A stretch of DNA of 64,000 nucleotides, taken from Portulaca oleracea (lineage: Eukaryota > Streptophyta > Magnoliopsida > Caryophyllales > Portulacaceae). A program made the translations under genes and the position numbers. This document shows positions 37,320 through 49,299 of the stretch, piece by piece. The notes below the pieces were generated by a model. The model made no database searches and was not told the origin of the DNA. It worked only from the letters and a program-made list of their open reading frames with translations. Position 1 is the first letter of the stretch, and each line of letters opens with the position of its first letter. The stretch lies in assembly GCA_029582165.1 (NCBI GenBank), contig CM055877.1:6687855-6751854 (forward strand), in the 5' to 3' direction.

Positions 37320-40300
37320 ATGGAGCATCCGGAGCTTCAGGAATCCGAGAACGTCGACTACAGTGAAGATGTCGCTGGCGATGAAGACGACAATCCGTAC
37401 GCCGACGAAGACGCCGACGCCGGAGAAACCGCCGGCGATGAAGGAGATCCGAACTCCAAGGTATATGATTCTAAATGGAAGTTCAGAATCTGGATTGATA
37501 TATTCTTATGAATCTGTGTGAATTTGTTTCGTTTTGTTGCGTAATTTGTGTATTGTTTCAGCAGAATCTGGAAGATATGAAGAAGCGGCTCCAGGAGCTC
37601 GAGGATGAAGCTGGAGCTCTGCGTGAAATGCAGGCTAAAGTTGAGCAAGAAATGGGGATTTCAGGTTTGTGATACTCTAATGCTGTATAGATTGTGTTTT
37701 CTCAAGTGTTTCGGTTGTTTTAATGCTTGTTGTCAGTTGGTGTGTTGTTGATCCGTCGTGAGCTTGTTCATTTGATGTTGAAGATTGTATTGCCTAATGA
37801 AAAGGAGTGTTGAAAACTTGAAATACTAAGTTGTGTAACTCGAAATCATGGATTTGAATGTGATTAATGCATGATAATCTCTTTGGACTTGGGGGATTCT
37901 CTAGTTAGTAATGTAGAATGTCGACAGTATTTTAGAGAGAGCTGGAGATTCTTGCCTATACGATTAATGTGGGTAGTACTAGTAGTGATGTTAGCTGCTA
38001 TGGAGCATAGGTAAGCCAATGGCTGTAGGTGCTGGGGTTATTCTACGACCAAAAACATAAACACTTTCCCTAATTTGCATTTCAAAAAGGATAACCGGGA
38101 TATAAAGACCATATATGGCTATAAAGTATAAACTATAAAGAGAGTGTTCCAGATATCATATACATGCATTATCATAGTAAACTTGTATGTGGAGCAGTTG
38201 AGTGAGTGATGGATATCCTTTTTCAGCAACGATTTTGTTTTAGAGTTGCATAGGTGAGTCTGTATACTCCAAACTGTGTTTATTATGTAAATAGCTTGCT
38301 TCTAAGACTATAAGAACTAGAATGCTCTACCTTGAACCTAAAGAATTATAATAGATGTAAGTACACCTTTCCACTAGGTAAAAGCCTTGTCTGGTAGAAG
38401 TATATACCTATCCTAAGTAGTATGTACAACTTTCCACTTGGTAAAAGCCTTCTAAGTTATTCCTGCTGCGAAACTTATGAATAGTGGAGTGCTTGGAAAC
38501 CCACTTTTTAATATTTTTGTTGGGGAAGGAAGAACTAAAGGAAATTATATTAACTGGGAAGAAATAGACAATCTCTTTGTCTGTGAAGTACTTTATCCCA
38601 ATGTCAATTTTGCATCTTCCTCTTTTCGTTGGGATGAATGTAGAGTATAGTGGGGGCGCTGGGGTGTCGTAGTTCAGAAAAGGTGTGGAATGCTATGGAT
38701 AGAATGGGATTGCAATAATGACAGGCTTAAGGGGCTATGAAATTGCATTACATTTAGGGTAAACCCAAATGCCAACAGTTTGATGACTACCTTATTCTTT
38801 CCTCCCCCCCCCCCCCCTTTTTTTTTATTCCTGTTGTTTCTGTAGTGAGTATTGTTACTTTGGGAGCCTGCTATCAGTACGTAGCCCCCGGGTCTTGCAA
38901 TTTTCTTGATAATTCATAGACTAAGATTCGTTATAAGAATTTTCGTAAATATCAGCTGATAAAATGTCTGAAATAACAATAAGCAATCAATCCTTTTTTG
39001 TTATTTTATTTTTGGGGTTGAAATTGGTGCATTGTTTGTTTGGTATTGGTAGTTGAACAAATTTTTCAGTCTTATTAATTAAGAACTGTTCATATGAAGA
39101 ATCAACAAGTGCTAATGCATCTCAAGCTGAAAAGGAGGAGGTGGATTCCCGTTCAATATACGTCGGAAATGTGAGGCTCTTTCATTCTTCTTGGCATCTT
39201 AGTTCAATATTTAATATTATGGTTATCCTTATTTTGCTGAAAACATGCAACCTGCATAACATATACTGTGCAAAATACTTTCCTAAAGTTTATAGTTAAT
39301 GAATTGGAATGTACTGCTTTTCGTCTTTGGAATGTTTCCTAATGATGTTACACTCATCCTGTCTTTCCCTCAAAGCATTTATTTTCTTTAGTAGTAAACC
39401 CATTTATCCTCCTACTTTATCATTTTGATTATGTTCCGCAGAACATACTAAAACTAACTTTGCTATCTTAATATGAAAAACAAACTAAGCTGTTTCGATA
39501 TCTGGTGAATGGAAAATAGTTTGATAATTGGAATTCCTGACGGAATTGGCGTTGATCATTCGGAATATTACAGATTGATTTTAGTGATACTTTCCTTTGT
39601 ATGGCCTTGGTATAGCTAGGTTTACAAGTGGGATGAGAGCTTAATCTATAAAAGAGCGCCCATTTGAAATGTTATGGATGTGTGATGTGTTTGCTTATAT
39701 GGCTTTTATGTAACTAGGCTTACAAGTGGGCTGAGAGCCTAGTCTTAAAAGAGGGAGGACCAGGTGCACAAAAGCTTGAAGCCCAAACTCTTGCACCTCG
39801 CACTTTCCTTTTTGCACTTCAAATTAGGGTCAAAAACTTGTGATATTGAGACACTTCCCCCTCCCCTCCTATTTTTTAATGATTTTTTTTCCTCTTTTTT
39901 TTGTCCTTTGTTGTGTCCCTTTCTCTTTATCTCTCTATACTATGTCTCTTTTATCCCTCCTTTCCCAAAAAGAATTCAAAGCATATAGTATGTTTTGTAG
40001 CAATAATGACGTGCAGTCACTTCTACAAGCCAATCGTCAATCAAAATTTGGATTTTGGAAATGAATTTTAAGCATTAATGTGCTCTGTGTCCTAAAAGGC
40101 CACATCCCGTGTTTAAGGACCCTTTGAACTTTTTTGCACCTTGAGCTTTCTTGAAGCAGGGCTGAAAGGAACAGTTTATTTGTTTCTTTGGCCTTTATGA
40201 TTGTTCAATTAGCTAGAGGCGATTAAAGGTGTTATCATGGGGTTGATATTCATGCATATATGATATTTGCAGAGTATTGTCTATGGCCATATGCTTTTAT

Positions 40301-43271
40301 GAGAGGACTTCAATTGTGGGTTGCTTTTCTTGGAACATATAAAGCTCAGTTGCACCTTCATGACATTATCTAGTTCCCTGTAATACTGATGCCACTGTTT
40401 TGGTGGTTTGATTTAACTGTCCTGTAAAGTGGAGAAGTGCATGTGTAAATTGTTCTTCATTTGCAACTCTTGAGCTTGAACGAAAGAAGCAATAGCCTTA
40501 GTGGTCATACATTCATACCCATTGGAGTTCGGACTTTGGGGCATCAATTTTGTGTATAGGAGTTAAATTTGGCCTTGAAATCTTATGAATGTTAAGTCTA
40601 AAATCTAAAATTCTAATCTAAAATAACATATATGAATTCTGGAGCGCCAGGGATTCGGTAGTGCATTTGAGTGAAATAAAAAGTAAAATAGCAAGGATCA
40701 AAGGTTTGACTCGAGTTGCATTGTTTGGAGCAGCCATTTCAGGTTCAAGCTGTCAGGGACTCAGGGTTCATTGTCTCTGAAAACATCCAACCCCATACAA
40801 AGTTGGGAATCACTTTGAAGCTTGAAATAATTATGAAACAATTCAGTACAATCTATAAAGGCAATCAAATTGATGGGAGATTTGAGAGACAAGGCGATAG
40901 TGGTTGTTTGAGGCATTAGTTGGTGTACAGACTATTTAGGTGGTCACTTAGTGGAAATATTGGTGGTCTTGAAATTCGGGGACACAATAAGAGGGCATGT
41001 TTATGTGACTATGTCCTGGATATCTTTACAGCTTGTATTCTGTACCCTTGGATAGAGGAACTTATGAGGTACTTGAAAATGACAGCAGGGCAGCTTGACT
41101 TAGGGTCAGGGATATAAATGAAAAATAACGTTCTTTGTATTGCTTTTTCATCCCAATAATGTGATACAGGTTAGGACTCAGCCAGTGAAATTGAAGTTTT
41201 GCGCATGAGGTGTCCCGGAAAATGTGAAAAAAATCTCTTCCTTTTTTATCCAGGAACAAAGTGTAGTACCCTGAGTTTATTAGTGTTCGTCTACTGGATT
41301 TTCTGATTTAGGGATCATGAGTCAAAACGAGGTTTGCAAGTTCTAATTCTCGAGGATTTCAAACGTCACAGGTTGTTGATATCTAGATTGTTCGACCCTT
41401 CCAGAGTGTGACCTAAATGGCTAGGCATAAGGATAATTTTTATTTTCAGTGAGCTTTCTTTAGTTGGGAGTTTGTAGCTATTTTGCGATGAGTATTTGCC
41501 AAGCTATCTTCAGTGCCACACAATGCACACGCCTCCCCCAGTCCCCGTCCCTCCCTTAAACACAATGAACACACACGGCACTGGTATTTGTTGCATGCTA
41601 TCCTTTAAAGGCATGCTTGTATTGGTTTGTTGGGTGATTAAAACGAATCCTTTTGCGTACTCTTGACCAGTATGGCGATCTTAGCAGGACTCTCTGAATT
41701 CTAAGCATTAGTGTCTCTGGTTGTTTTGAACATTGTTGACAATTTTGTGGTCATTTGGATTTGCAAATGTTATGCTTCTAACTATCTTTCATATTCATCA
41801 TGCACAGGTTGACTATGCATGTACCCCTGAGGAGGTTCAGCAGCACTTCCAATCATGTGGAACTGTGAACAGAGTGACCATCTTGACTGACAGATATGGT
41901 CAGCCTAAGGGGTTTGCATACGTGGAGTTTGTCGAGGTTGAAGCAGTTCAGAATGCTCTGTTGCTGAATGAGTCAGAACTGCATGGTCGTCAGTTGAAGG
42001 TCTTTGTTATATTCTCTTTGTTGTTTGAGTATTATACCTGGCCTATCAATTGTAGTAGTATGTTTTGGATGTGGAAATTAGTGCCTGTGCCATGCAAATG
42101 TGTGTAGGTGCATAAAATTGTCAAAATATGACTAGTGAAATAGAAAGCCATTCTTATTTTGGATCATACATTAATTAGATTGAACAAAATATATTGAGGG
42201 TCATTGTCATATAGGTTTCAACAGTTCTATAAAAGGAGATGCTTGGAGTAAAAACCTCAAGAGCTATTATTAGTGGTCTCTTTCATGGAAGGTGAATATC
42301 TGTTAGAGAGTCCATTCTTATATAGTGTGTTCCTGAAAGATTTTAGATGGTTATCTTTGTTGTCTACTAGAGGGCAGGTTAGAAATTTGGTCCAACAGAA
42401 TATTGACTGAAGTTATTGCCTTTCCAATTTGTAATCAGGTGTCTGCTAAAAGGACAAATGTTCCTGGGATGAAGCAGTACAGAGGAAGACGGCCAAGTCC
42501 GTATGGTGGATTCAGATCTAGGCGGCCATTCCTTCCAGGCGCACCTGTGTTTCCCCCATATGGCGGCGGCTATGGGTAAGGCCACTTTTTTTAATGTTCA
42601 TTTTATTATTGTAATATATACAGGGGAGAAAATGAATGTCAATGTTGTGTGATTCTCAAGCACGCTTTCTGATTAATATTTTACCAATACGGTGATCATA
42701 AGTCATCCCTTTTGCACAAAGCACTGAGCATGGTTGGATTCACCACAGTAGCCTTGTCCAAAGATGGATCTGGGGCTCACTTTGCAGTCTAAAGATTACA
42801 TGTTTTACTGTTGTTACTACCCTTACACACTTTGCTATTCCCCAAAAAAAAGAAAAAAGAAATCCAAAGCAAGGAAAGTGAAATCAACTAGCAGAAGCAG
42901 ATTACTTGCCAACCAATATGAAAGATGTTATGGGTTCTGTTGTCCACTCCTTAGGAGTGAGCTCACTAACCCTACCCCTTAAATTGGGATTCAAATCGGT
43001 TACTTGTAAGGATTTGCTTATGAGGATTCTCTTCTTTTTTTTTCCCCAATTATTTACTCATTATGATTCTCTTATCTACTCCTTGCGACTGAGCTCGTTA
43101 ACCTTACCCCCTAATCACAGAATTACGCTTCTTGCTATGACAGGCAATGAATGTTGTTGATTCTGAATTTCTGTTGATTGTTTCTAAGAACTAATCTTAC
43201 TTAATTAACTTGCTATCTTGTGTAGGAGGGCGCCTAGATCGAGGCCCCCAATGCGGTACAGGCCATATTGA
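37320..43271 (+). CDS. Nuclear poly(A)-binding protein (PABN/PABPN1 type)
   Basis: Six exons join in frame: 37320-37460, 37562-37664, 39100-39170, 41808-41999, 42439-42575 and 43226-43271. The product is 229 aa (228 if the alternative acceptor 3 nt downstream in exon 2 is used). The family binds nascent poly(A) tails in the nucleus and controls tail length. Residues 1-47 are acidic ([17 protein letters not shown]). Residues about 48-82 form a coiled coil ([20 protein letters not shown]). A single RRM follows at about 98-170, with RNP2 IYVGNV split by an intron and RNP1 KGFAYVEF. The C-terminus is Arg/Gly/Pro-rich ([18 protein letters not shown], ending RPPMRYRPY), matching the methylated tail of the family. 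The length fits Arabidopsis PABN1-3 from memory. Intron 3 is 2.6 kb. Confidence 0.94.
37561..37564 (+). promoter_or_regulatory. Tandem NAGNAG splice acceptor of PABN exon 2
   Basis: The intron ends TTTCAGCAG/AAT. Either AG keeps the frame; the choice adds or removes one Gln next to the coiled coil. Tandem acceptors of this kind are often used alternatively. Confidence 0.6.
38804..38817 (+). repeat. Poly-C run (C14) in PABN intron 2
   Basis: Fourteen consecutive C are followed by about ten T. It lies in the intron between exons 2 and 3. Confidence 0.9.
39171..41807. other. Large intron 3 of the PABN gene
   Basis: Bounded by AAT/GTGAGG and CACAG/GTTGAC. It contains two related blocks (CTAGGTTTACAAGTGGGATG near 39617 and CTAGGCTTACAAGTGGGCTG near 39715), pyrimidine-rich stretches and short open frames without domains. 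No transposon was identified with confidence. Confidence 0.5.
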
Positions 43272-44564
43272 TGATTGTAACGGATGTGACCATGCCGGTC
43301 TCAAAGTACAAGAGCCAAGGGTTGCCATTTCCTCGGTTTGAGAAATCGATTTGCGTGATATTTAGAGGCACATGTTTCACAGCAATCAACAGAAAATTGA
43401 AGAATTGCTGTCCGATTTGTTACAGAGAAAGCAATTTGTAAAACTGTCCTGTATTTAAGGTCTTTGTTGCCTTGGTTGAGTTGCGACGACTATAGTTTGC
43501 CATATTGTGATAGATTTACATTTTACATTCACACGGCTCAGTGCCTGGTGTTGTATGCCTTTTAGGGCTCTTTCCATCCAGCAGATGCTTCAAGTTTAGC
43601 TTGTGGGTTGCAGACTGTAGTGAGATAGTGATTTGCATTACTGTTACAAACAATTTGAGAGACAATAAGGTTTCTTTCCTTTTTGTGGCCAATAGTTGAG
43701 GCTACAATCGATCACTCTCCCAATCGTGCTTCTTGCTGGATTAAGCCATATGCAGTTCCATAAGTTACCATGGACAGTTGACATTGAAAACACAACCAGG
43801 TTTAGGGGACTTTGACGGACATTTAGCAGTAAATTACCGTAAGATAGTTGGCATGGGATGATACACCAAAGGAGGTGGCAGCCAATTTTCAAGCTCCCTA
43901 TCAAAGGAATAGACCTTTGTGAAAGTAAAAAAAAGGTTTTCATGTGGAAATTATAGGGCTAACAAAACATGTTTGTCATATGCAATTTGACACTTGTCTT
44001 TTATTGCACCTGATAGTGTTGATACTTGATAGAGGGTGTTGGTGGTCACCCTTACCATTGAGAATCTGAAATAGGGACTTGCTTTAGGTCGTCTTTGTGT
44101 TGTGCATACACCGAAATGTATGGACAACAGATATAGTGTTCAATACATATTACATGCACCAAGAGCATGTGCTCCGAATAGATTTGAGTGAATAGTTATA
44201 TTATTTGAAGCGAACAACAGGTAGGTATGAATGAACAACTATGTTATTGATAGTGAACAATTACGATATTTAGAGCATATGCTCCAAGAGCATGTAATAA
44301 ATTGCAATGTTTCATCATGGATATGTCGAGCACAATAATTTCATAAACAAGAGCATAATAATTTGATGAACAAATTCTACTGGGTTCAGGAGCGATCAGA
44401 CGCAAGAGTATAGAGAAAGTATTTGCAATCTCATAAATATATATATAATATAGACAATGTAACATCAAACAAAGTTTGTATTAGCATAAAAGATGAGCCC
44501 GAGATGGGCATTGTTCATCCTTAGCCTTTGAAATAGACAATGGTAGAAAAATTTTGCATTCATT
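43272..44564. other. Convergent intergenic region between PABN and metacaspase
   Basis: The PABN 3' UTR should occupy the left part and the metacaspase 3' UTR the right edge. A minus-strand open frame of 99 codons (43644-43943) has no known domain. A GAGCAYRTGCTC repeat occupies 44140-44310. Confidence 0.4.
44140..44310. repeat. Copy of the GAGCAYRTGCTC repeat
   Basis: It begins CATGCACCAAGAGCATGTGC and ends AGCATATGCTCCAAGAGCAT, with GAACAATTACGATATTTAGA inside. It is related to 5.5-5.9 kb and 33.3-33.4 kb and is partly palindromic. Confidence 0.55.
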
Positions 44565-47500
44565 TTACAGTATGAATGGTTTTGAATACACATCAAATGC
44601 TTCGTTGGCAGTCAGCTGGGGCTCCTGCAGAATAAGATATAAGGTAACGTTATCAGCAAAGGGAGTGTAACAAATGTTCTTTTGAAGGCGGACAGCAAAA
44701 TATACAAAAACGTTTATGACACAAATATCTCACTTCATAATTGACAGAGCCGATGATATGGATGAACTTGATCGGACAATCAAGTAAAGGTTGAAAGGTT
44801 AATATTATCTGATGTTAACAAATTTAGGTTTGAAAAGACATACGACGGTAAAACAATTTTGTGAAATCGCCAAGAGCCTTGTGCTATAGTGGTATGAGGG
44901 TTTGAATCCTAATGGCTATAGCTTCCTCGGTGGATATTGTGATACTTTTGGGGGCACGAGTGAGCCTGCTATGAGGATTATATCTACATTGTGCTTAGTC
45001 CAATGCTCGTGTTAAAACCCCCCCCCCCCCCCCCAAAAAGCCTAGCCCTGGCAAAAATTTGGGTTCGGGTTAAATTTGGATCGATCAATGTCAAAATCTG
45101 GACGAGAACATGATGTCCGGCCCCGGTTTTTTTTACAGGCCAGACAAATCCGATGGAACTGAATCCGGGTCAAAATCAAGTTCAAACAATAGAAAAAAGA
45201 GTAATAGTGTGTGGATATTCGCTCATTTCGGACGTCAAAATCGGGTTTGGACCAAACCGGGGTTTTCCAGTACAAACAAATTCAGGTATTCTGATCGAAC
45301 AAAATTTTGTCAGCGCTACCCCCTGCCTATTCGCTCACTTTGGTGTTACACCCAGTGGGTGGGGTGCTTACCATTGAAAGAATAAAACAATCTATGAGAT
45401 CATAACTGATGGTGGGGATTTGATTTGAGAACTTCCTAAACAGGAGTAGGCTATTAAATTGTGATAACTGAAGAAATCCAGAAGCACTCCATACCTGTCT
45501 CAATCCACCACCACTCCCTCCGGTCATGAGCATGTTAAGGAGAGTGGTCACACCACCGCCTCCGCCGCCTCCACCATCAGCATTGCGGATGGCAGCCCGC
45601 ATGGCATTCAGCATGCTCCCGTAAGTACTTGCTTGTCCTCGCTCAATTGCTTGGATGAAGCAGAACGTCATTGCACCCGTTGAAGTCACTTTTGATAGAG
45701 CCTGATCAACCAGATTCTTAATCAGGAAACAAATATCGTACTTCATAATTGGCGGAAGAAATGACCGGGATGAATTTCTTCTTTGGACAAACAAGTAAAC
45801 GGGAGAAACAATCAAATTATAAAATGTAATTTTGTTCAACCAAGATAGTGTTTTCCATCAGAACAACCCTAAACTTCTGGATCATCAAAACAACCTTAAT
45901 CGTCTGAATCATCTTGATCTTACATCATATACCATTATATTCTAATCTTATTGTAACTTAGAACTGTGTTTGAAATGCCTCATATAATCTACAGCGATTT
46001 CACAATGCTTCCTCTATCCCCCCCCCCCCCCCCCCCCCAACCCCAACCGCCCGCCACAAAAAAAATAAGACAATTTTTCAAGAACCTCTAGAAGAAAATG
46101 AACATAATCACCATAGCAGAAGCAACAAATTCAAGGACATATAAACAGAAAGGGCAATAGTACTCACGGCTGTGTCAGCAGACGTTTGATCATCATCACA
46201 GCCGCTGAAGGAAATAGCCTCTCCACCACTAGTTCCCTTCCATCTACCGGTTCTAGGGCGATGGTCCTCCCACATGTACTGCCCCGAACTACACAATCCC
46301 ATCAACATATGAGCTTAAATTTGCTCGGGCCGTCAATATAGAGTAGAAAAGGCTTTTTACGAGGAAAAAGAACCAAACCTGTTCATCCTACAGAGAAACG
46401 GGAGATCCAGTGCAGTGCCACTGTGGCAAGCGTCTATAATTGCATGAAGCCTGACCCCCGGGGGAAGAGGTCGGACAAGGGTGTCATTAATCTCATCATC
46501 AATAATCATCCCGTTTGTTTCGAAGTCCAAGGGGCAGAGCGTTTCATCAAAGCCATCTGCTTCCTCCCCGGTGTAGTTCCTCTGCTGCGAACCGTGCCCC
46601 GAGAAGTGAAATACAAGAGAGTCGCCTGGTCGACACCCGGCCACCAGCCAAGCCATTGCCATTCTCATATTGTGCGCAGTAGGGATCCTATACGGGTCGG
46701 TCTCTTCTTCTGCAAATTTGGTTTTAGGAAAGGGATGAGCTCACGAAATACGTTGGCGTGAAATGTTGAAGAGTGACAATTTTTGTTGCAGAGAAGAGAA
46801 TGATGCTTATTCTACCGTAGCTTCACCATTTGTAGCTAGCTAATATGGGTTTGAAGTGTAGGGAATAGGGATACAAGAAGCAACTTTCAGTGTGTAAAAA
46901 GCTTAACTAAACTATGAGGTAGGAGAGCCCAAATGCCCTTTCTCTCACACTAACAATGTTTTTAGCAAAGAGGATCTCCATAAAACTATACATTGATGTC
47001 TAACCCTTGGACCGGACCACTTATCAGCACAAAAATGATCATCCATTCATCCAAGAGATCAAAGAAGCACCCCCCCCCCCCCCAGTCCCCACACACACAC
47101 ACACAAAAAATCAAACAAACAAAAAAACCCACACAAAAAAAAAAAAAAAGGCAAGACCTTTTACCCATCAAAAAGTCTAGAAAATCACCAAATTATGTCT
47201 TTTGTCATCTTTGTTTCGTTTTAGAGGTTAGAAATTTCAACATTGTGAATCCACAATAGATACCCATGCATTACGAAATCCTTGACAAATCATGATAAAC
47301 ACCCCCCCCCCCCCCCCAAAAAAAAACAAAAAAAAACAAAACAAAAAAAACAGAAGAATAAATAAAAAAGAATCAAAAGAAGCATCACCCAATAACACGC
47401 ATTAACAAATTAAATTGCACTAAATCACAAATTCGATTCTCCATTACCCCCCCCCTCCCCAAAAAAAACAAAAACAAAAAGAGAATCCGAATCATATCTG

Positions 47501-48027
47501 TGAACACGAGGGAATTTCCTTCCCCTCAAATTCGTGGGGAATTTACTTCTCTGAATTCAACCAAACAATTTTTCAAAAAACACGTGCGGATTACACAAAA
47601 AAGTCTCCAAATTAGGGTTCCTGAAATTGAAAGGGGGGAGGATAAGCTTGAGAATCATACCAGTGAGCATGAGGATTTCCGATTCCGGAAAATGGAACCG
47701 ATTCATGAGCAAATACTTCATACACTTGGCATCATTGATACACCCTTTCAGCTCATACCTAGAATACCTATACGATATCCCGCAAATCACCGCCTTCTTC
47801 CTCCCAGCCACCACCGGCGGCGGCTGCGGCGGCGGAGCACCGTAATAAGGCGCCGGCGGCTGCGCTCCTCCGCCGTGCGGAGGCCACTGCGGCGGAGGTG
47901 CGTGAGGCAGGGCGCGTGGATCGGCGGCGATTTGAGTGATCGCCTGACAAATTGCGCAGCGAATGGAGGTAGCTCCCGGAGGTAGCTGCAATGGCGTCCG
48001 GCAGTTAGAGCAGTTGACCAGATACAT
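44565..48027 (-). CDS. Type I metacaspase with LSD1-type zinc finger (AMC1-like)
   Basis: Five exons on the minus strand join in frame: 48027-47661, 46709-46379, 46288-46168, 45701-45495 and 44624-44565. The product is 361 aa, close to the 367 aa I recall for Arabidopsis AMC1. Metacaspases are Cys proteases that cut after Arg or Lys and act in programmed cell death and protein quality control. Residues 6-27 form the LSD1 zinc finger (Cys6, Cys9, Cys24, Cys27; LPPGATSIRC). Residues about 40-75 are Pro/Gly/Tyr-rich. The p20 domain follows from about 77 (KKAVICGISY), with the catalytic His161 in FSGHGS and Cys217 in DACHSG. The acidic, calcium-binding-like DDDQTSADTA comes next. The p10-like part has TGAMTFCFIQAIE and a run of eight Gly. 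The last exon ends DVYSKPFIL. The region joining p20 to p10 is short, as expected for type I. The introns contain very long poly-C (plus strand) runs. Confidence 0.95.
45018..45034 (+). repeat. Poly-C run (C17) in metacaspase intron 4
   Basis: Seventeen consecutive C on the plus strand, which is a G17 run in the metacaspase pre-mRNA. Confidence 0.95.
45045..45325. mobile_element. MITE-like element in metacaspase intron 4 (GGCAAAAATTTGGGT type)
   Basis: The left CTGGCAAAAATTTGGGTTCG and the right AATTTTGTCAGCG are imperfect inverted ends. Inside are GGTTTGGACCAAACCGGG and GTCAAAATCGGG words. Related copies at 48957-49225 and 54480-54748 share the TTTGGCAAA..GGGTCCAGGT vocabulary. Confidence 0.45.
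46018..46038 (+). repeat. Poly-C run (C21) in metacaspase intron 3
   Basis: Twenty-one consecutive C on the plus strand, G21 in the transcript, the longest homopolymer of C in the window. Confidence 0.95.
47070..47083 (+). repeat. Poly-C run (C14) in metacaspase intron 1
   Basis: Fourteen C are followed by AGTCCCC and a CA microsatellite (about 47090-47104). Confidence 0.95.
47302..47317 (+). repeat. Poly-C run (C16) in metacaspase intron 1
   Basis: Sixteen C are followed by A-rich sequence. A further C9-T-C4 tract lies at 47447-47460 in the same intron. Confidence 0.95.
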
Positions 48028-48313
48028 CGTCGTCGTCGTCGTCGCCGGCGCCGATCAGCCCCTCCTCCGGCGACACCGCTGCTAGAGAGAGAAAGAGAGA
48101 ATTTTAGAGAGAGAAAGGGCGGGTCAATGACAAATGACAATGTAGATTGTAGAAGGAAGGAAGGTTGTTGGAAAAAAGAGGGGGAAAGTTATGACAGAGT
48201 TATCGGGGCCCCGGGATTGACCCGGTCAATGTCAATCCTTTTTTGATTCTCTTTCATTTATTATTAGATTTTTAATTTTTTATGGAATATTATTAGATTT
48301 ATTATTGTCATTT
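48028..48313. promoter_or_regulatory. Metacaspase 5' UTR and proximal promoter
   Basis: This is the upstream side of the minus-strand start codon at 48027. The transcript side is GA/CT-rich (GAGAGAGAAAGAGAGAATTT at about 48080-48104 on the plus strand), which is common in plant 5' UTRs. A TATA box could not be identified. Confidence 0.35.
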
Positions 48314-48625
48314 ACTTTCTTGTTTCCGTATTAATTGTCATAATTTTGACTTTTAGTGCATTATCTTTCTAACGGTGGTACTCTAATATTGTAATTCATT
48401 ATAATTTTTTAGTAATTAACGATCAAGAGTTAGTCAAATTGACACTCATTTAGGGTCGAAGATAGTAAAATATTATAATTTTATGATATTATTTTTCATT
48501 ACGAATCTAATGATAATAATTCTATATAGCAACTCATTGTATATATTGAGAAACTTACGATCAAAATTTTTGAAATTTAACTGCACAATTTTCAAAGACG
48601 ACAATTAATATGGAAGGGAAGAAGT
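48314..48625. mobile_element. Stowaway-like MITE
   Basis: TTCCGTATTAATTGTCATAA at the left is inverted as GACAATTAATATGGAAG at the right. The inner TTTTTCATTACGAATCTAAT is shared with the copies at 25.7 and 58.8 kb. Confidence 0.65.
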
Positions 48626-48673
48626 ATTAGATTTTTTTAATGGAATATTATTAGATTTATTATTGCCATTTAC

Positions 48674-48930
48674 TACTCCTTCAATTCCTCACTATCTGTC
48701 ATTTTAAATAATTTTTTATTTTTCATAATATCTGTCACTTTACAATTGCAATGCAGTATCATGACAATTTCCATAAATATACCTCTTACTTTTATCATTG
48801 TCAATATTTAAACCAAAATAGAAATTTATCTATTGTTTTTATTATTTTCAATACAATTATCATTCTCAATACTACTTTCTCAAAATATTCAAAAATTCAA
48901 ATGTAACAATTATTGAGGAATGGAGGGAGT
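48674..48930. mobile_element. Stowaway-like MITE
   Basis: The left CTCCTTCAATTCCTCA is inverted at the right in TGAGGAATGGAGGGAG, and the element is flanked by TA on both sides. It belongs to a different subfamily from the copy just before it. Confidence 0.65.
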
Positions 48931-48956
48931 ACATGCTATTGACCTACGTATATTCT

Positions 48957-49225
48957 TAGCTTTGGCAAATGTTCGGGTCCAGGTAAATTCAAGTTTGGTC
49001 GACATAAAAATTTGGATGAGAAATTGACGTCTTGACCCAATTTTTTTGGGTTAAATCGGGTTGAACAATTTGAACATAGCTAAATTCGGATAAAAAAAAC
49101 GGGCTCGTATAATAAAAAAGGGAATATTTTATCCTAATATTCGATTAATGTCAAAATCGAGTTCAAACAAAACCAATTTTTTCCTAATCTAACAAATTTG
49201 AACATTTTAATCGGGTAAATTTTAC
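48957..49225. mobile_element. MITE-like element (GGCAAATGTTCGGGTCC type)
   Basis: TTTGGCAAATGTTCGGGTCC, GGTAAATTCAAGTTTGG and AAATTGACGTCTTGACCC resemble the elements at 45.0 and 54.5 kb. The ends are eroded. Confidence 0.35.
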
Positions 49226-49299
49226 CAACCGTGTGTATTCTCGAAATCTTAAGAAAGTGGAACTTTTCTATCCAAAAAAAAAAAACAAAGAAACAAAGT

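Noticed and set aside
45327..45839. 170-codon minus-strand ORF as a separate gene
   Set aside because: Its middle part is exon 4 of the metacaspase; both ends are intron sequence.
47500..47985. 161-codon plus-strand ORF opposite metacaspase exon 1
   Set aside because: It is the antisense shadow of the Pro/Gly-rich first exon.
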